Shown here: positions 43,785 to 56,201 of the stretch, piece by piece
Position numbering within the stretch: position 1 is the stretch's first letter
Layout of the letters: every line of letters begins with the position of its first letter
NCBI GenBank assembly: GCA_000711775.1
Contig: ARYC01000265.1
Coordinates: 62,001-126,000 of the forward strand
Direction: 5' to 3'
DNA from: Oxytricha trifallax
Lineage: Eukaryota; Ciliophora; Spirotrichea; Sporadotrichida; Oxytrichidae
Length of the DNA stretch: 64,000 nucleotides
Position numbers and translations under genes: made by a program
Notes under the pieces: model-generated
Seen by the model: the letters and a program-made list of their open reading frames with translations, nothing else
Database searches by the model: none
What the model was told of the DNA's origin: nothing

Positions 43785-46700
43785 CGTTCATCATCTAAAA
43801 ACACCAAATTTGTAACCTGTAAGATATATACTTAGTTTTATAAAAATCATCTTCTAATTAATTTATCTTATAATCAAAGCTTACCCAAACATAGTTTTAT
43901 GTTTATGAATTTAATTCATTTTATAATTAATATATATTCATGAAATTATAGGATACTGAATTATCAGGAGATGATCAAGGAGAAGGCAAGAAAAATAAAA
44001 AATCAGCTAATGATTTGCAAGTGATAAAAATCTACAATTTTTATACTTATTAATATTAGAATATTATGTTAATTTTCATTATACATAATATTTTTATCTT
44101 AATTTTTCAACCTCATATTCTCAAAATATATGAAATAATAATAAATGATAAAGTCTATAAAGCAATTAGAGACCACAGAATTAGACCTGTATTCCCCTAG
44201 GTTTCAAAAGGCCTGTGTGAGCCTGGGCATCCCACTACGTGATTGCGTTAAAAAGTAAAGTTATAAACAACCTTATAATCTCCATTCTCAACATATTATA
44301 CTTACAAGTTTCGAAAATAGCTCGCCATTATTTCAACAATAAATTAATGCTGAAATCATATTTAAATAGGAGGAAAGAAAATTTTGCAGACAAAGGCCTA
44401 GCTGATGATATAGTTGAGTTGAGATTTAAACATTTCTAGAATCGATAGATTGATTTGCTTAACCGCATACTTGATGAGAGAAAGAAAATCAGTAAGACAT
44501 ATATTTCACTTAATGAAATTATATATACAATAGTATAGACTAGAAAAATTTAGAAATATTTTAACTTTTGTTATATAAAATAATATAAAAATCATAGGTT
44601 AAACCCCCTTTTCATTTATAAAATGAAAATTTTCCGAATAAATATTTGATTTTTAAAGTTTCACTTAATTAGCATTAATCTTATTTTTTTGTGCAGAAAA
44701 CAGAGAAATAGTACATGAAAAACTAATGAATTAATCACAACCCCCCGCATTTTAGCTAAATAAAACCTCAGGCCAGTAGTTTTTCTCTCCATAAAATGAT
44801 AAGTCAATGAACTTGCAAAGTAGAACAATGGGTGGGGGAAATATATAGAATAGTAGTGGCTTCAAAACTGCCATGAATAAAATGTGTAATTAAAGTCAAT
44901 ATGATAATCAAAAGAGATTCGCATCTACCTCTAAAATGTAAGTAAAAATGAGATATATTATAGTAAAGAGTATTGTTTTAGGAAATCATTTGAAGTTGAA
45001 TTAAATTTATTATAATTACTAAAATAAGTTATTATTACGTTATTGGCTAAAGTTTTATAAATTTATAAAAATTTATTGATGTTTTTAGAATTAGAAATTG
45101 GTTATTTTTACAAAGAGTTATTTTTTTATTCATTTTTTAGGAATTAGAGTAGATTTCCATTTAAACTCTTACAAGTTTTTTTTTTAATTAAAAGGAAAGT
45201 ATCAATGATATCACTAATTTGATAACCATAGTCTTATCAACTTGCATTGTGTCAGTTTTAAACTAGCATGATATATTTTTAGATAATTGAAATTTATTTA
45301 TAATTCAGTACTATAAACAAATTCAATTTTAGGTTCATGTCCCCATAGAACATGCGCTCATCTTTCGAAGACCATTGGAGTTTTGAGTAAGATAAAATGC
45401 AAAAATACAAACAGAAGAAGGTTTTCAGAGCTTAAATGTTAATTGACCAAGAGCAGACAAAGTTATAAAGAGATAAGCAGTATCAAGCTAAATTAGATGA
45501 AATTGAGAAAAAGTTCAAGGAAGATTCACTCGTACGCAAGGAACTTAAGATATCATAAAAATATACCACAAAAAAAATTGTGATAGTTTATTTAAGAATT
45601 ATATTGATTAGTTTTTAAGAAACATTGATTAATTAATTAAAGAATCAATATTTTTAGTAAATTTAAGACAAAACACAATATGAAACTGGAACAAGCTAAA
45701 CTTAAAAACGATTAGATATAGAAAGATCAGCAATATTAACAAATTAAAATGCAAGAGAAAGCTGAGAAAGATATGCAATCAAAATCTATGAAGCATGACA
45801 TGATTGAGAGACTAAGGATGGAAGAGTTAAGGAAACGATAACATTATTGTAAACATTATTATAATCCTTTACAATTTCCAATGTCTATATGATATTGTAA
45901 TCCATTTCCGTTGGCCCATTGTTTTTTCTGACTATTTTTATAATTAATAAATGGGAAACGAGAAGAAGAATTTGAGAAAAAACGAAAGAAGATCGATTAA
46001 ATGAAGAGAGAGCGAGACCAGGAAGAATTGCAATTAGTGGCAGTGAACATGAAGCAATTTGAGTACAAAATAAAAGAATCAAATGACAAGCATGCTTATC
46101 AAATTTAAAGAGTCATTAGTGAGGCAAGACTCAGAAATAGTATTTAATAAGAAAAGGTTAATAAGTGGAAGGAAGATAAGCAATTTATTTTACATTTATT
46201 ATGATAGTCCCTTTGTACAATGTTATATAGAATCAATTTTTGTAAAAGTTTTTTGTGAATTTTAGTTAATTACTATATTTTATGGTAAAACTACAAAAAT
46301 TTACATTCATTTTTTTAAGCAACGTCAAGAGATGGAAGAGATGCAGCAAATGTTTAAAAGTGAGGAAAAATACCTTAAAAAAATGTAAAACATAGCAAAA
46401 AGCACATAAGATTTACACAAGAAAATCAAAGAAAAGAAGCTTAGTAAACTTGAGAAATAAAATTAGAATAAACAGGCGGAGGATGGTCATGTAGAGCAAA
46501 AGTTAAAGTAAATTATGGAGAAATTTAGATAAGCAGAGTCTAATGTGGAGTTAATTAGGGTAAGCATAAGATTTGTTTTAGCAATTTACAATTGAAAATT
46601 ACTATTCTCTTTATGGCTTGAATTGCAAGTTTAATCATAAATTTTCTTGTAGAAAGAGAAAGAGCATGAAATCTAACTTAAACATGAATTGAGAAGATTG

Positions 46701-47080
46701 AAAGAAGAGGATAGAAAAAAGGAGAGAGAACGATAAGAAAGACTAGATGTAAGTTAAAATTTAGTGTTTATTCATTACATAAATCTTTCTTAAGAGTCTT
46801 TCAATTTATAACCTCATATTTTTAGAAACTTAAAAAGCGTCGAATTTTAAAGAGAACTAAAGAGACACAATCGCAAATAGAATTCTTTAAGTTATCCGAA
46901 TAAGAAATCCAGAGGAAGCGAATGCAGGAGAGTATCAGATCCATGATTGAATACAAGAATATGTTCTAGACTGTGCAGACTGTAATTTAAGCAAAAAATC
47001 TGCCAATTAAGGAGAAAAGCAAAATTTTGAGGGATCATTCATTAGAGATTAAACCTTAATTTATTGAGAAAAAGAAATGA
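43785..47080 (+). CDS. Lys/Glu-rich long coiled-coil protein with many introns
   Basis: The first visible exon (about 43785-43822: LGVHHLKTPNLQP) joins by a GT..AG intron to DTELSGDDQGEGKKNKK. The start codon was not found, so the 5' end may be in another segment. The next exon has SIKQLETTELDLYSPRFQKA and a helical region. Later exons (about 44700-44940, 45335-45560, 45670-45842, 45965-46178, 46318-46560, 46654-46740, 46827-47080) encode S/Q-rich then continuous coiled coil (RDQEELQLVAVNMKQFEYKI; KEKEHEIQLKHELRRLKEED). Stop TGA 47078-47080. Exons are separated by AT-rich introns that mostly start GTAAG. The protein resembles ciliary or basal-body coiled-coil proteins in composition; no specific family can be named. 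Confidence 0.75.
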
Positions 47081-47092
47081 AAAGAATGGATA

Positions 47093-48975
47093 TCACTCAA
47101 AAACTTTATTTAAGTTTGAAGAGAGTGAGTTAGTAGATTAAACTGATATTGCAAAATTTTCACTTTAAAATATTAATTCAATTTTATTTGGGTTATTTAT
47201 GAAGTCAAATCTAAAACCAAAAAGTAAAAGTTGAAAAATTTAAAAATTGATTTCATTTTAGCAAAGCATCGATAGCAGACATTAGATCTTCTAATAAATA
47301 AACATATAAAATTTCTAAGATAAATGGATAGTAATTTTTAAGTATACATTAAAATAATCTTCGACTCTTTGAACTTCACCTTCTCTTGCAACTGGATTAT
47401 TTAAAGTTTGATTGTTATATTTCCTCGATTAATTCATGTTATTTCCCATGACTGAACTACCCCCCACACTATTCATATTATTATTATTGTTTCCATAGTT
47501 AAATTGTCCTCCAAATTAAGGTGTAGACTAATATCCACCTCCATTCCCATAAGATTATTGCAAATTGTTTTACTATTAATATTGTGGTTACTGCTGCAAC
47601 TATTATTGATTGTTTTAACTTTGATAGTTGTTATTGTTAAATTAAGGAGTAGGCTGAGAATAACCATAATTATTATTGTTCATGGGCACAGGTTGGGGGT
47701 TTATGAGAGTGTTTTACAAAGCTGATTAATTTCTATAAAATTGAGTGTAATTAGTCATTGGCGGTTAGTTCCCATAGTACAAGTTCTTATTGTTAAAGCT
47801 ATTTGAAGAGGGCTGGTTGGTAAATCTAGAAGCTGGGGAAAGTGTTCGTTACAAATTTGAATTATTTTAATTTTACTAGGGTGCGAAGCCAACTGTTCTT
47901 TGTGAGGGATAATAGCTATTTGATTGATTGTTGTTAAAGTTTTGCTATTGAGCATTTGAGAACCTATCAGTTTAGCCTCTAGAGTTTGATCTTTATCTTA
48001 ATTAAGCATTTGCATCAGACTGGTAACCTGAGTAATTACTTCCATAATTGTTTAGGCCTTAATTCATCGAATTTTACCTTTACTGTCCATAGTTGTTTCT
48101 ACTCTACATGCCATTATTGTTTTATTAATAGTAATCCTGGTCTCTATCATTCATCTGATCTGGCTCCTATTCATCATCACCCTAGTATTAATTATTAAAT
48201 CTGCGTTTAGGAGAGAAACTCTGTCTTCTCTCTTCTTAGTCCAGAGGTGGATGATAGTTCCTGGGAGGTTACTATACAAAACTAGCATTGTTTTTTGGGC
48301 TAAAAGTCATGCGACTCTTAACTGGGGAGTATCTGGTGTGAACTTTATCTACTTGCAAGCCTATATCATCCAGATCCTTATTTATGTCTCTGATTGTGCT
48401 CATGATGCCCTGGAAACCTGAAGATCTAGGAGGGAGAAGTGAAGGCTTTTCCTCTTCATCACCGTCTACTGCGTTGTCTTTCCCTTTCTTCTTATTTTTC
48501 TTCTTTTTTTTATCTAAGTCGTCTGAGCTGTCTGAATCTGAGCCTGACCCAGATCCTGATTTTTATTAAGTGATAAGTATAGTATAGAATCATATATTTA
48601 TTGGATGTATTCTATAATTGACAATTATACTTGATTCTTCATCAGAACCACTGCCGCTACCACTTCCATCATCATCAGAGCCTTCATCACTCCCTGAACC
48701 ACTTCTATCTTCCTCCTCCTCTTCGTTTTCACTGCCTGATCTATCTTCTTCTATATGAATTTTAAATTTAATATCGAATAAACAAATTATAAAATGACAT
48801 ATAATCCGATTTAGTTCAATCCAATCAATAATCAGAGTAATCAATTGAAATATTGTTAAAGCAATTCATTAAACTTTAGTCATATTAGAGCAGAGATACA
48901 AAACCCCTCAATAGTCAAATTGAGTAAAACAGTGGAATGATTGAGATAAATAAGAAACTTACCTGAATCTGACAT
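47093..48975 (-). CDS. Acidic and N/Q-rich prion-like protein
   Basis: ATG at 48975 (MSDS) precedes a 212-nt intron (48751-48962). Exon 2 is an acidic Ser/Gly/Asp repeat (DRSGSENEEEEEDRSGSGSD). A short interruption at about 48620-48565 leads to more SGSDSDSSDD, a lysine cluster (KKKKKNKKKGKD), then RSSGFQGIMSTIRDINKDLD. A long N/Q/Y/S-rich region follows (NNNGMQSRNNYGQQRQNSMN; poly-Q near 47600). The recognisable part ends at about 47350 (VAREGEVQRVEDYFN); the frame stays open to TGA 47093-47095, so the 3' end is uncertain. TAA/TAG are used for many of the Gln. The composition suits an RNA-granule or chromatin-associated disordered protein; no domain is found. Confidence 0.7.
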
Positions 48976-49416
48976 TTTAAGTTTATTTGAATATGTTTAA
49001 AATAAAATCAATTTATTATAAATTTAATTAAACTAATTAAGCAGTCATTAATATTAGATTAATTCTATTTGTAGTATTGGAATTATATTCTAAATTATAA
49101 TATTACAGAACTGTAATTAATTACAATACAAGAAAATTAAGTAGAAATTTGAATCTAAAAATAATAATAATAATAATGATTATTTTTAAATCAAGAATCA
49201 TCACATAAAGACTTCAATTAAATATTTAAAAGAATGTTCTAGAGTATTATAGAACATTCTATTATTTTATTTCCCCCTTTTTATATATTTATTAATAATA
49301 TTTGCTAGAATTTTCCAGAAAAAAGGAGACTTAAACATTTTAGTTAAACTTTTAATTGACAACCCTATACCCCAAAACCCCTCATTTTACACTCAAATTT
49401 CACAGACACCCCAATA
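48976..49416. promoter_or_regulatory. Divergent spacer between prion-like and HSF genes
   Basis: AT-rich, with CCCCAAAACCCC at about 49371-49382, 35 bases before the HSF start codon. AGAATGTTCTAGAGTATTATAGAACATTCT at about 49231-49260 is an inverted repeat with alternating nTTCn/nGAAn units. Such units are the heat-shock element consensus recognised by HSF, so this site just upstream of the HSF gene could be an autoregulatory HSE. A second one, GAATTTTCCAGAA, lies near 49308. Confidence 0.5.
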
Positions 49417-52289
49417 ATGAAACAATAAAATTCCTCATAACAACATAAAAGTTCAAAAACATAGAAAGAAAGTGTCAAATAAGAACAATAGACAAGTAAA
49501 GAGGCTGCATGGTCGAAGGAGTCGGACAAGGATTAGAAGTAATATACAAATGTTCCCTCTTTTCTACTAAAAACCTATGATATTGTTAATGTAAGTATAT
49601 AAAACAGAGGTTTTTCTAGAAATATTAGATAAATGATGGTGATTGGGGTTTTAAGGTCATGAAATGGGGATGAAATTCAATTGCATTGATAAAGGAGTAA
49701 ATTATAGAAAAATTTACTATCAAAATTCAAAAGAATTGATTTTTTCCTTATCGATTGATATCTAAGCAACCAATAGATCCTAATGTATTATCAATTATTA
49801 TAATTACAAATCAGCTTCTTATTAAATTGTAATTAAGCTTTTTAAAAAGCAGTCTAAATTATTATTATCACAAATTTAATAGAGTCTTAATTTTTCATTT
49901 GTAGGACCCAATTTATGATAAAATTATTTGCTGGAACGAGACAGATGATGGGTTTATAGTAAAGCAACCAAATGAGTTTGCTGAGAAAATATTGCCTCTA
50001 TTTTTTAAGCACAATAATTTCTCATCGTTTGTGAGGCAGTTGAATATGTACGATTTTCACAAAACCAGAAATAATAGTAATGAACACTGTTTCTAGCATA
50101 ATTTGTTCAAGAAAAATCAAAAGTAAGGTTATTACAGTGTTCTAAATTTGAATTATTATAGGAAGCTACTAGTGGACATAAAGCGTAAGAATGCTGTGCC
50201 TCAAGCTGAAAAAATGATGCCTCAGTCAACTATGTAATAAAATAATCCTCAATTGAGAGGCATATATCCTCCTTAATATCAAATGTACCCTGGTGGCTAA
50301 TAAGCATCAGGGTTAAGACCAGCTATAGAATAAGAGTATAATTATTAAAATTAAATATTATGCCAGAGACATTGTGAAGAATTCAAAGAGCCAATATAGT
50401 CGGGGTCTCATTTAATTTACCCTTAATTTTAATATGATTGGTGCAATTAATATCAGGACGGCCAGATTGATCAAAACTAAATCAGAAACAGCAATGGTAG
50501 TGAACAGTAACAACCTGGTGGTTTCTAAAGATTTATGGAAAATCCTGACGTAATTAAGCAATTTGTAAGTTGTTTTTATCAAATCGTATATACATCCTTA
50601 TCTTTTACTATAGATGTAAAATATGGAGCAAAGACAGTCTCAGCTCGAAGAGAAACTTAAATTCTAAGATTAAAAGCTAAAAGAATATCAATTGACAAAT
50701 TAAAATCTGTGGTAAGAAATATGCAAATCAAGAGAGCGGGAACAAAGTTTGGAAAAATTATTCGTTTTAGCTTTCACTTGCATAGCTTAAGCTAATGGCT
50801 ACAATTTGGGTGCTCCAAGAGAACTTATGAATCAATAATACATTGCAGGATAAAACTAAAATCCAAGTGCTGGTAGAACATCTTCAGCTGCTCAGAATAT
50901 CCCTCCCTCTTCGGATTAATTAGTCTTAAGGCAAGAAAATTCAAGCGACTTGCTATCTCTGATTTAGAAAATACTTAATCAGCCTGGTCTGATAAACTAA
51001 CTTCTCTCAATGTCTTAAACTGGATTTAAAAGTACAGGTCAAAATAATACTTCAGATATTTTTGCTGGAGCTAATGCAAATCTTAATGGACAGATAGGTT
51101 AATAAAGTAATTAATAAACATCATAAGGCCTTTCTCTGCTTGAGCAGCTTGCGAAAGGACTTAACACCTAGAGCAATCCTAACTTAAAATAAAACATATA
51201 GCAGCTTTTAAGTTAATTAGATGCTGATGCTATTACCAATTTAAATCAGACTACAGCAAATACTTCAGCAAATCGAGGTAAGTAATGAAGTTTTAGTTAA
51301 AACATACTTTTTAGGATTGACCAATTAATTTGGTGGACAAAATAATTTTAATCATAGTTCAAGAACTGCTTTCACACCTCATTAACAAAGCTACTAAAGA
51401 TTAAATTTCCCTCAAATAACTAATCAAAGCTTGAACCTTAATACTCCTCCTAATATGTCACCTAATCCTTACGCGTATGATGAATTTGATAAAGTAAGAT
51501 TCTTATCAATTATAAATTTTCCTATAGAATTCTTTTAAGAATTTGTTCTAAAGAACAGTCTCTGAGTATTCATTTGATCACAATAATTTCCACACTAACC
51601 CTAAGGTGCATATACCACAACCCCAGAACAGAGCATCTCGCACAAACTCTCTAGCTCACTCAATAGGAGGAAACTCAGATGATGCTTCCCTATTTATCAA
51701 TAAGGAATAAGCACTCTCTGAAGCAGACTCGGATGATCATAGAAAGAGACTTACTAGTGAGTTGAAGAAGTCTTTTGAGAATTACCTCAATTTAGCGAAT
51801 TAAAATTAGTCGAACATCGGACAAGGGGGTTTTGGGGCAAACTTATCCAGCAACGAGTACGCTTCAAATCATCATGTTGAATTTGAGACTCTTTCAAATA
51901 GTACAAATAATTCAAGACTAAAGCAAGTTAGACAGATTAGTGATACCAACAGCTAAGCAGAAAGTGCAATGCAAAATCTTAATGGTATTTTAGATTAATT
52001 TAAATTTAGCTTTGACCCCAATATATTGAGTTAACAAATTAATCCATTATTTATCCCACGCATAAATGATTTTGATTTTGGTAACCATAGTAGTATGTCA
52101 ATTTTGGGTAAACGAGCAGCTGCAGCTGGTTTCAAAGGATAATAAAGTCAAGATAGCAGCAACAATTTCAGAGAAGATGAATTAAGCGTTTAAAGTGCTG
52201 CAAGAGTGGGAGGAGGACTCAGCGGAAGAAATGAAGAAGAAAAAGAATTGCTTAATATCAGTAAATCTAATAAGAGAATGAGAAATTGA
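49417..52289 (+). CDS. Heat-shock transcription factor (HSF)
   Basis: ATG at 49417 opens a Q/K/S-rich leader. The HSF-type winged-helix DNA-binding domain follows: [14 protein letters not shown], intron 49591-49904, then [39 protein letters not shown] and [16 protein letters not shown], with the recognition helix [12 protein letters not shown] fully conserved. A 39-nt intron (50123-50161) precedes [11 protein letters not shown] coiled coil encoded near 50615-50700 ([20 protein letters not shown]) fits the HR-A/B trimerisation region. The rest is a Q/N/S-rich disordered, probably activating region with further introns (about 50562-50613, 50702-50770, 51276-51315, 51493-51528). Stop TGA 52287-52289. 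It should bind nGAAn repeats in heat-shock promoters. A TTC/GAA palindrome lies 160 bases upstream of its own start. Confidence 0.93.
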
Positions 52290-52451
52290 AAGATAATATA
52301 ATAAAGTATTGCATTATATCTCTTTAGTAATATATTGCACTAACCTCAATTAATCTTTAATTACTGTGTAAATTTATAATCAAAATCATTATTTTCGTTC
52401 GCTAAATTTATAATGAGATTTATTAATAAAATATAAAATTTATCACAATAA

Positions 52452-54480
52452 TCATTAAATTTTTTATACCTTTTATAATACTACACTTTTGGTGAGCATA
52501 TTTGAATTCCCACCTTGAGTTATGTTCTAAATAAACTACTCTTCTTTAGCTCCAATCGCAGCCTAGCCTTATTTTTTCCTTTACTCTATCAATCGCTTTT
52601 TAAGCTGCTATTTAAACACAACTTCCTCCAGCTTATCCAATTATTCAGTTAAATTTTCAGTGAAATCTATCTCTAAATTTGACTATGGATTGAATTTATC
52701 AGTTTAAAGAGTTATTTGTTGCACTTTACGATCTTTAATAGGGAAAAACTCATAGTACTGCTGATTGTATTTTCGAATAATATAGAGGCCTGTATTATAG
52801 CAACCAATATCCCAAATTGTTCCTTTCAATTACATGTTAAATATTTTGAAGTCTTTGTCTGTGATATTCTATTGATTAGTAAGATCAATAAAGTTGTTAA
52901 AAGCTAAAGTTGAAATTTTATCATAAGTAGCTACTACTAAGATTTATCTGGGCAGAGCTTTAGGTAGTCTCTTTAGTTCTTTATAGATTAAAACCTCTGA
53001 GTTAACAGGATTTTCCTCAACTACGTAATCTTTTTTGACGGTTCTAGGATCAGGTTTAGACTTTTCATAGGGCTCACCCCCAAATATTTCAATATCAAGA
53101 GCTAAGAACACAGTCTGATTTAGTTTGTTAATTTTATCTCTTAATTAAATTGTTAAAGTATACCATTCATCCTCTAACGCATCATACCTCTCAATAACTG
53201 TATTAAGGGAAGCATCAAAACAACCTCCAAAAGCATAAATAAAATGACTGCTTTAATGAGAAAAGACGCTTAAGTCTGATCTCTCAAAAGCCATTGAAGC
53301 TGCTCGTGACCATATATTCTTATCAAAATCGTACATTTCAACAGATTTTACTATGGTTTTATTCATAGAGAAACCACCAATTGCAAAGATTCTCTGTTAA
53401 CAGAGTGCCATAGCGTGTTTATAGCGAGGGACTTCCATTGGTTTGGATTGATTTAGGAAATTTTTCCTAGTGTTAAAAATGAATTTATATTTATTTGAAT
53501 AAAACCTAGCTTAATATTTAAAACATTAATTTTATAATTGAATGCAAATTGGACAGGTTCGTTGCTATCGCTTTACCTTAGGCCTCCACTATACATTAGC
53601 GTACCATTTTTACAATCAACCCAAGAAGGAAATTTAAAGAGCAAGTATTTATCAAGTCGATATGGTTTTATGAAATTCATCTCTAAATCAATTCTAAATA
53701 TCACATCCTCATTCATCAAGCAAATATTTAAATTTATTTAACAACCTTTACTTTAACTTTTTTATTAATTTTAACAAATGACATTGCTAGATTACTCTCT
53801 AATTGAAGGCAAGACACTATAATAATCCATAACCTGTTCATAAGTCTGCACATTACCCACCCCATTAATAGTGAATGGCAACTGTGTAACTGGCTTGTTT
53901 ACATCACTGTCTGTATTATATTTTTGCTGCAGATTTATATTCCTTGTCTTTTAGTGATGCTAGAAGCTAAATAAATTGTCTAGCTTTTTGTCTTTAATAT
54001 TCTGAGATTATTATTCTAGACCTGTAAGCTAAGTTTTTTCTCCGATTAGAGTATCATATAAAAAGAAGATATGTTTAGTATGTTTTAAGTTATAAGAGTA
54101 TTATATATTGCGAATAAGGGGGGGTGTAAGTTTAATAGTATTTTATAAATTTGAATCACCAAGCAGATTTTTGACAACACTATTTAATCCCTATCACCTA
54201 TTTGCAAGTTACCTGCTCTTAGCTCGGTTAATTACGCTCTACTGGCCTTTCTACGTCTCATTAATTACACTTGCCATGAAATAGGTATTAACTTTAAACA
54301 TAAAGCATGATACTTTAAACTACAAAATATTATGAAATTCTGTTGTGATTCAAGTTTATCTAATAATTTTTCGAACACTTCTTTGTTTAGTGGCTAGGCT
54401 TTTAATTAAGAATTAAATTCCTCGTCGAATTGTTTTTGCTATTATTTTTAACCGGGCGATTTTTAAGCTATTTTAGACAT
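52452..54480 (-). CDS. Kelch-repeat protein
   Basis: Start ATG 54480 (MSKIAQKSPGQKQQQKQFDE); stop TGA 52452-52454. The N-terminal part is helical (EELRAG-type basic helices near 54250) with interruptions at about 54350-54290 and 54160-54060. Kelch repeats follow: SWVDCKNGTLMYSGGLRQSD, then RYKHAMALCQQRIFAIGGFS with SVEMYDFDKNIWSRAASM, then FIYAFGGCFDASLNTVIERY with DEWYTL. These show the GG and Y..W signature of beta-propeller blades. The C-terminal region has further blade-like segments (GTIWDIGCYNTGLYII) and ends with a coiled coil (EQLDKLEEVVFKQQLKKRL). Kelch propellers are protein-interaction platforms. Partner and location are unknown. It ends about 160 bases from the convergent HSF gene. 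Confidence 0.85.
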
Positions 54481-54546
54481 CCAAGATCTTGTTTTATATT
54501 TGAAATAAAAACAGAAAGGATTTATTTGTAAATCTAAATAAGAAAA

Positions 54547-56166
54547 TCAAAGTTACCTTATAGATAGGATTTTATAAATAATTTATAAGCAAGATGACAT
54601 ATCTTTTTAAGCATCATCGTTTTATATTGCTTCAATGAAATTATGCGCAGTTTAGCCATTTAGATTATCTTTTACTGCCGAGAAAGTTTAAGAATATTTC
54701 TTCACAGTTTTCTAAGCAATTTCATCACTGTCTTCTCCACTAGAATCTTTTTAGTTTTATACCTAAGTTTCTTTCCCTCTTCCTTTGGTCTACTTATTGC
54801 TTACTCTTTTATTGTCACAATAAAAGAGTAAATACCATTATCTTTTTGGGGAATTTGTATAAATTACACTATTAGAAATTTTGATGGAACTTTTTAAAAC
54901 AAGAAATTATTAATTAATTAAAACAATTTATAACTTAAGAATACTAACGATATCTAATCTACGTTTTAAATTTTTAATGCGACTTTCAGCATCTTTTTTC
55001 TTATCTTCCATTTACTACTTAATCAATTACTGCTCCTACTCAAGGACCTAAATCTCTAATTTAAGTTCTTATTCTCTATCCTTCTCCCTTTACGATACTA
55101 AATTGTCTTTGTTTTTCTGGAGGTCTCTTAATTTTTATTCAAGTTGAGATAAAATCTTTATGTTTTAGTCCTTAGAATCTTTTTAGAAAATTGGGTTTGT
55201 ATTTTAATCTGGCCTATTGCCTGTATCATCATTTCAAATTAAACTGATTTAAATAATACAATTCAATAGAATTCATCTGATAGTTTTTAATTTATAAAAA
55301 AAAAACATTCTTTTCCAAGTCTCCTTAACTCTGAATAAACTCCTTCTATTTCTTTTTAAGTTTTACATTAAACTCAAACTCTAAGTCTTATTTAACGTCC
55401 TAAAGTGTCTTATTGTCTAATTAATTTTTGGCTTAGAAATAATAAACACTATTTTAATATAAAACTACATAATCAAATTTAAATCTGATTAAATTTTAAT
55501 GTAGCTTATGAGACCTTTATTTTTTCAAGAGCCTCTTGAAACTTCCGATCTCCAGAATGCTTATCTTACAATATTTTTTCTACTGCATATGGGTTATTAA
55601 TTAATTCTTCGAATTTCATCAACTCATCTCTATCTGTGTCCAAATAATAAAGTTAGTTATTGATAAATCCGTATTTATTTTTTAGAAAGAGTTGTTTAAC
55701 GGAATTCAAGTTAATTTGATCATAGTTGTAATTACTTTAATATTTTGATTTTTAGAGGTTGAGAGATTATGGTAGATTCTAGTCATCCTACCAATTTATA
55801 TATAAATTGGTTAATTTTCATTCAAATTAGTCTACAATATGAGAAATGGGTTAAACTCGATTTAATTATTAATAAAGATTCAATCTTTGAGGTTCTAATC
55901 ACGATCTTTGTTCATGAAGACTAACTTCTGTATTTCATCCTAATCTCTAATCTGTAACTAATCCATTAAAATTTGCTCAATTTTCTTGGCTTTAGATTAC
56001 TTAGACTCTTCTATAGCTCTCTCAATGCGCTGTTTAATTCCATCGACAGCAGATTTTTTAGTTGAGCTACTATTTATTGTACTTAAGTTCTAATTTATGG
56101 TTTGAGAGAGAGTCACAGAATTTTAGACAGTTTAGTTGAACGCTTTTCGTTTGAAGATTTGAGACA
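54547..56166 (-). CDS. Coiled-coil protein, unrecognised
   Basis: Start ATG 56166 (MSQIFKRKAFNQTVQNSV); stop TGA 54547-54549. It has Ser/Thr-rich N-terminal 45 residues, then a coiled coil (IKQRIERAIEESKQSKAKKI; IEQILMDQLQIRDQDEIQKL). Middle blocks (about 55730-55500, 55440-55310, 55200-54960) are K/E/L/Q-rich coiled coil separated by AT-rich interruptions. The last block is disordered and acidic/basic mixed (DSSGEDSDEIAQKTVKKYSQ), ending near AIQNDDAQKDMSSC. It lies 67 bases downstream of the next gene's start and 36 bases from the gene upstream, all on the minus strand. The domain is unknown. Confidence 0.65.
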
Positions 56167-56201
56167 TTCTTGAACTTAAATCTGGAAGTTTAGTCTACCC
56201 A

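Noticed and set aside
51822-51840. Telomere-like GGGGGTTTTGGGG
   Set aside because: It is within the HSF coding sequence (QGGFGAN); no TBE end nearby.
54112-54125. Isolated G runs at about 4236, 54118 and 57053
   Set aside because: Considered as worn MITE ends, but none is followed by the AAGTTTCCTGCAC motif.
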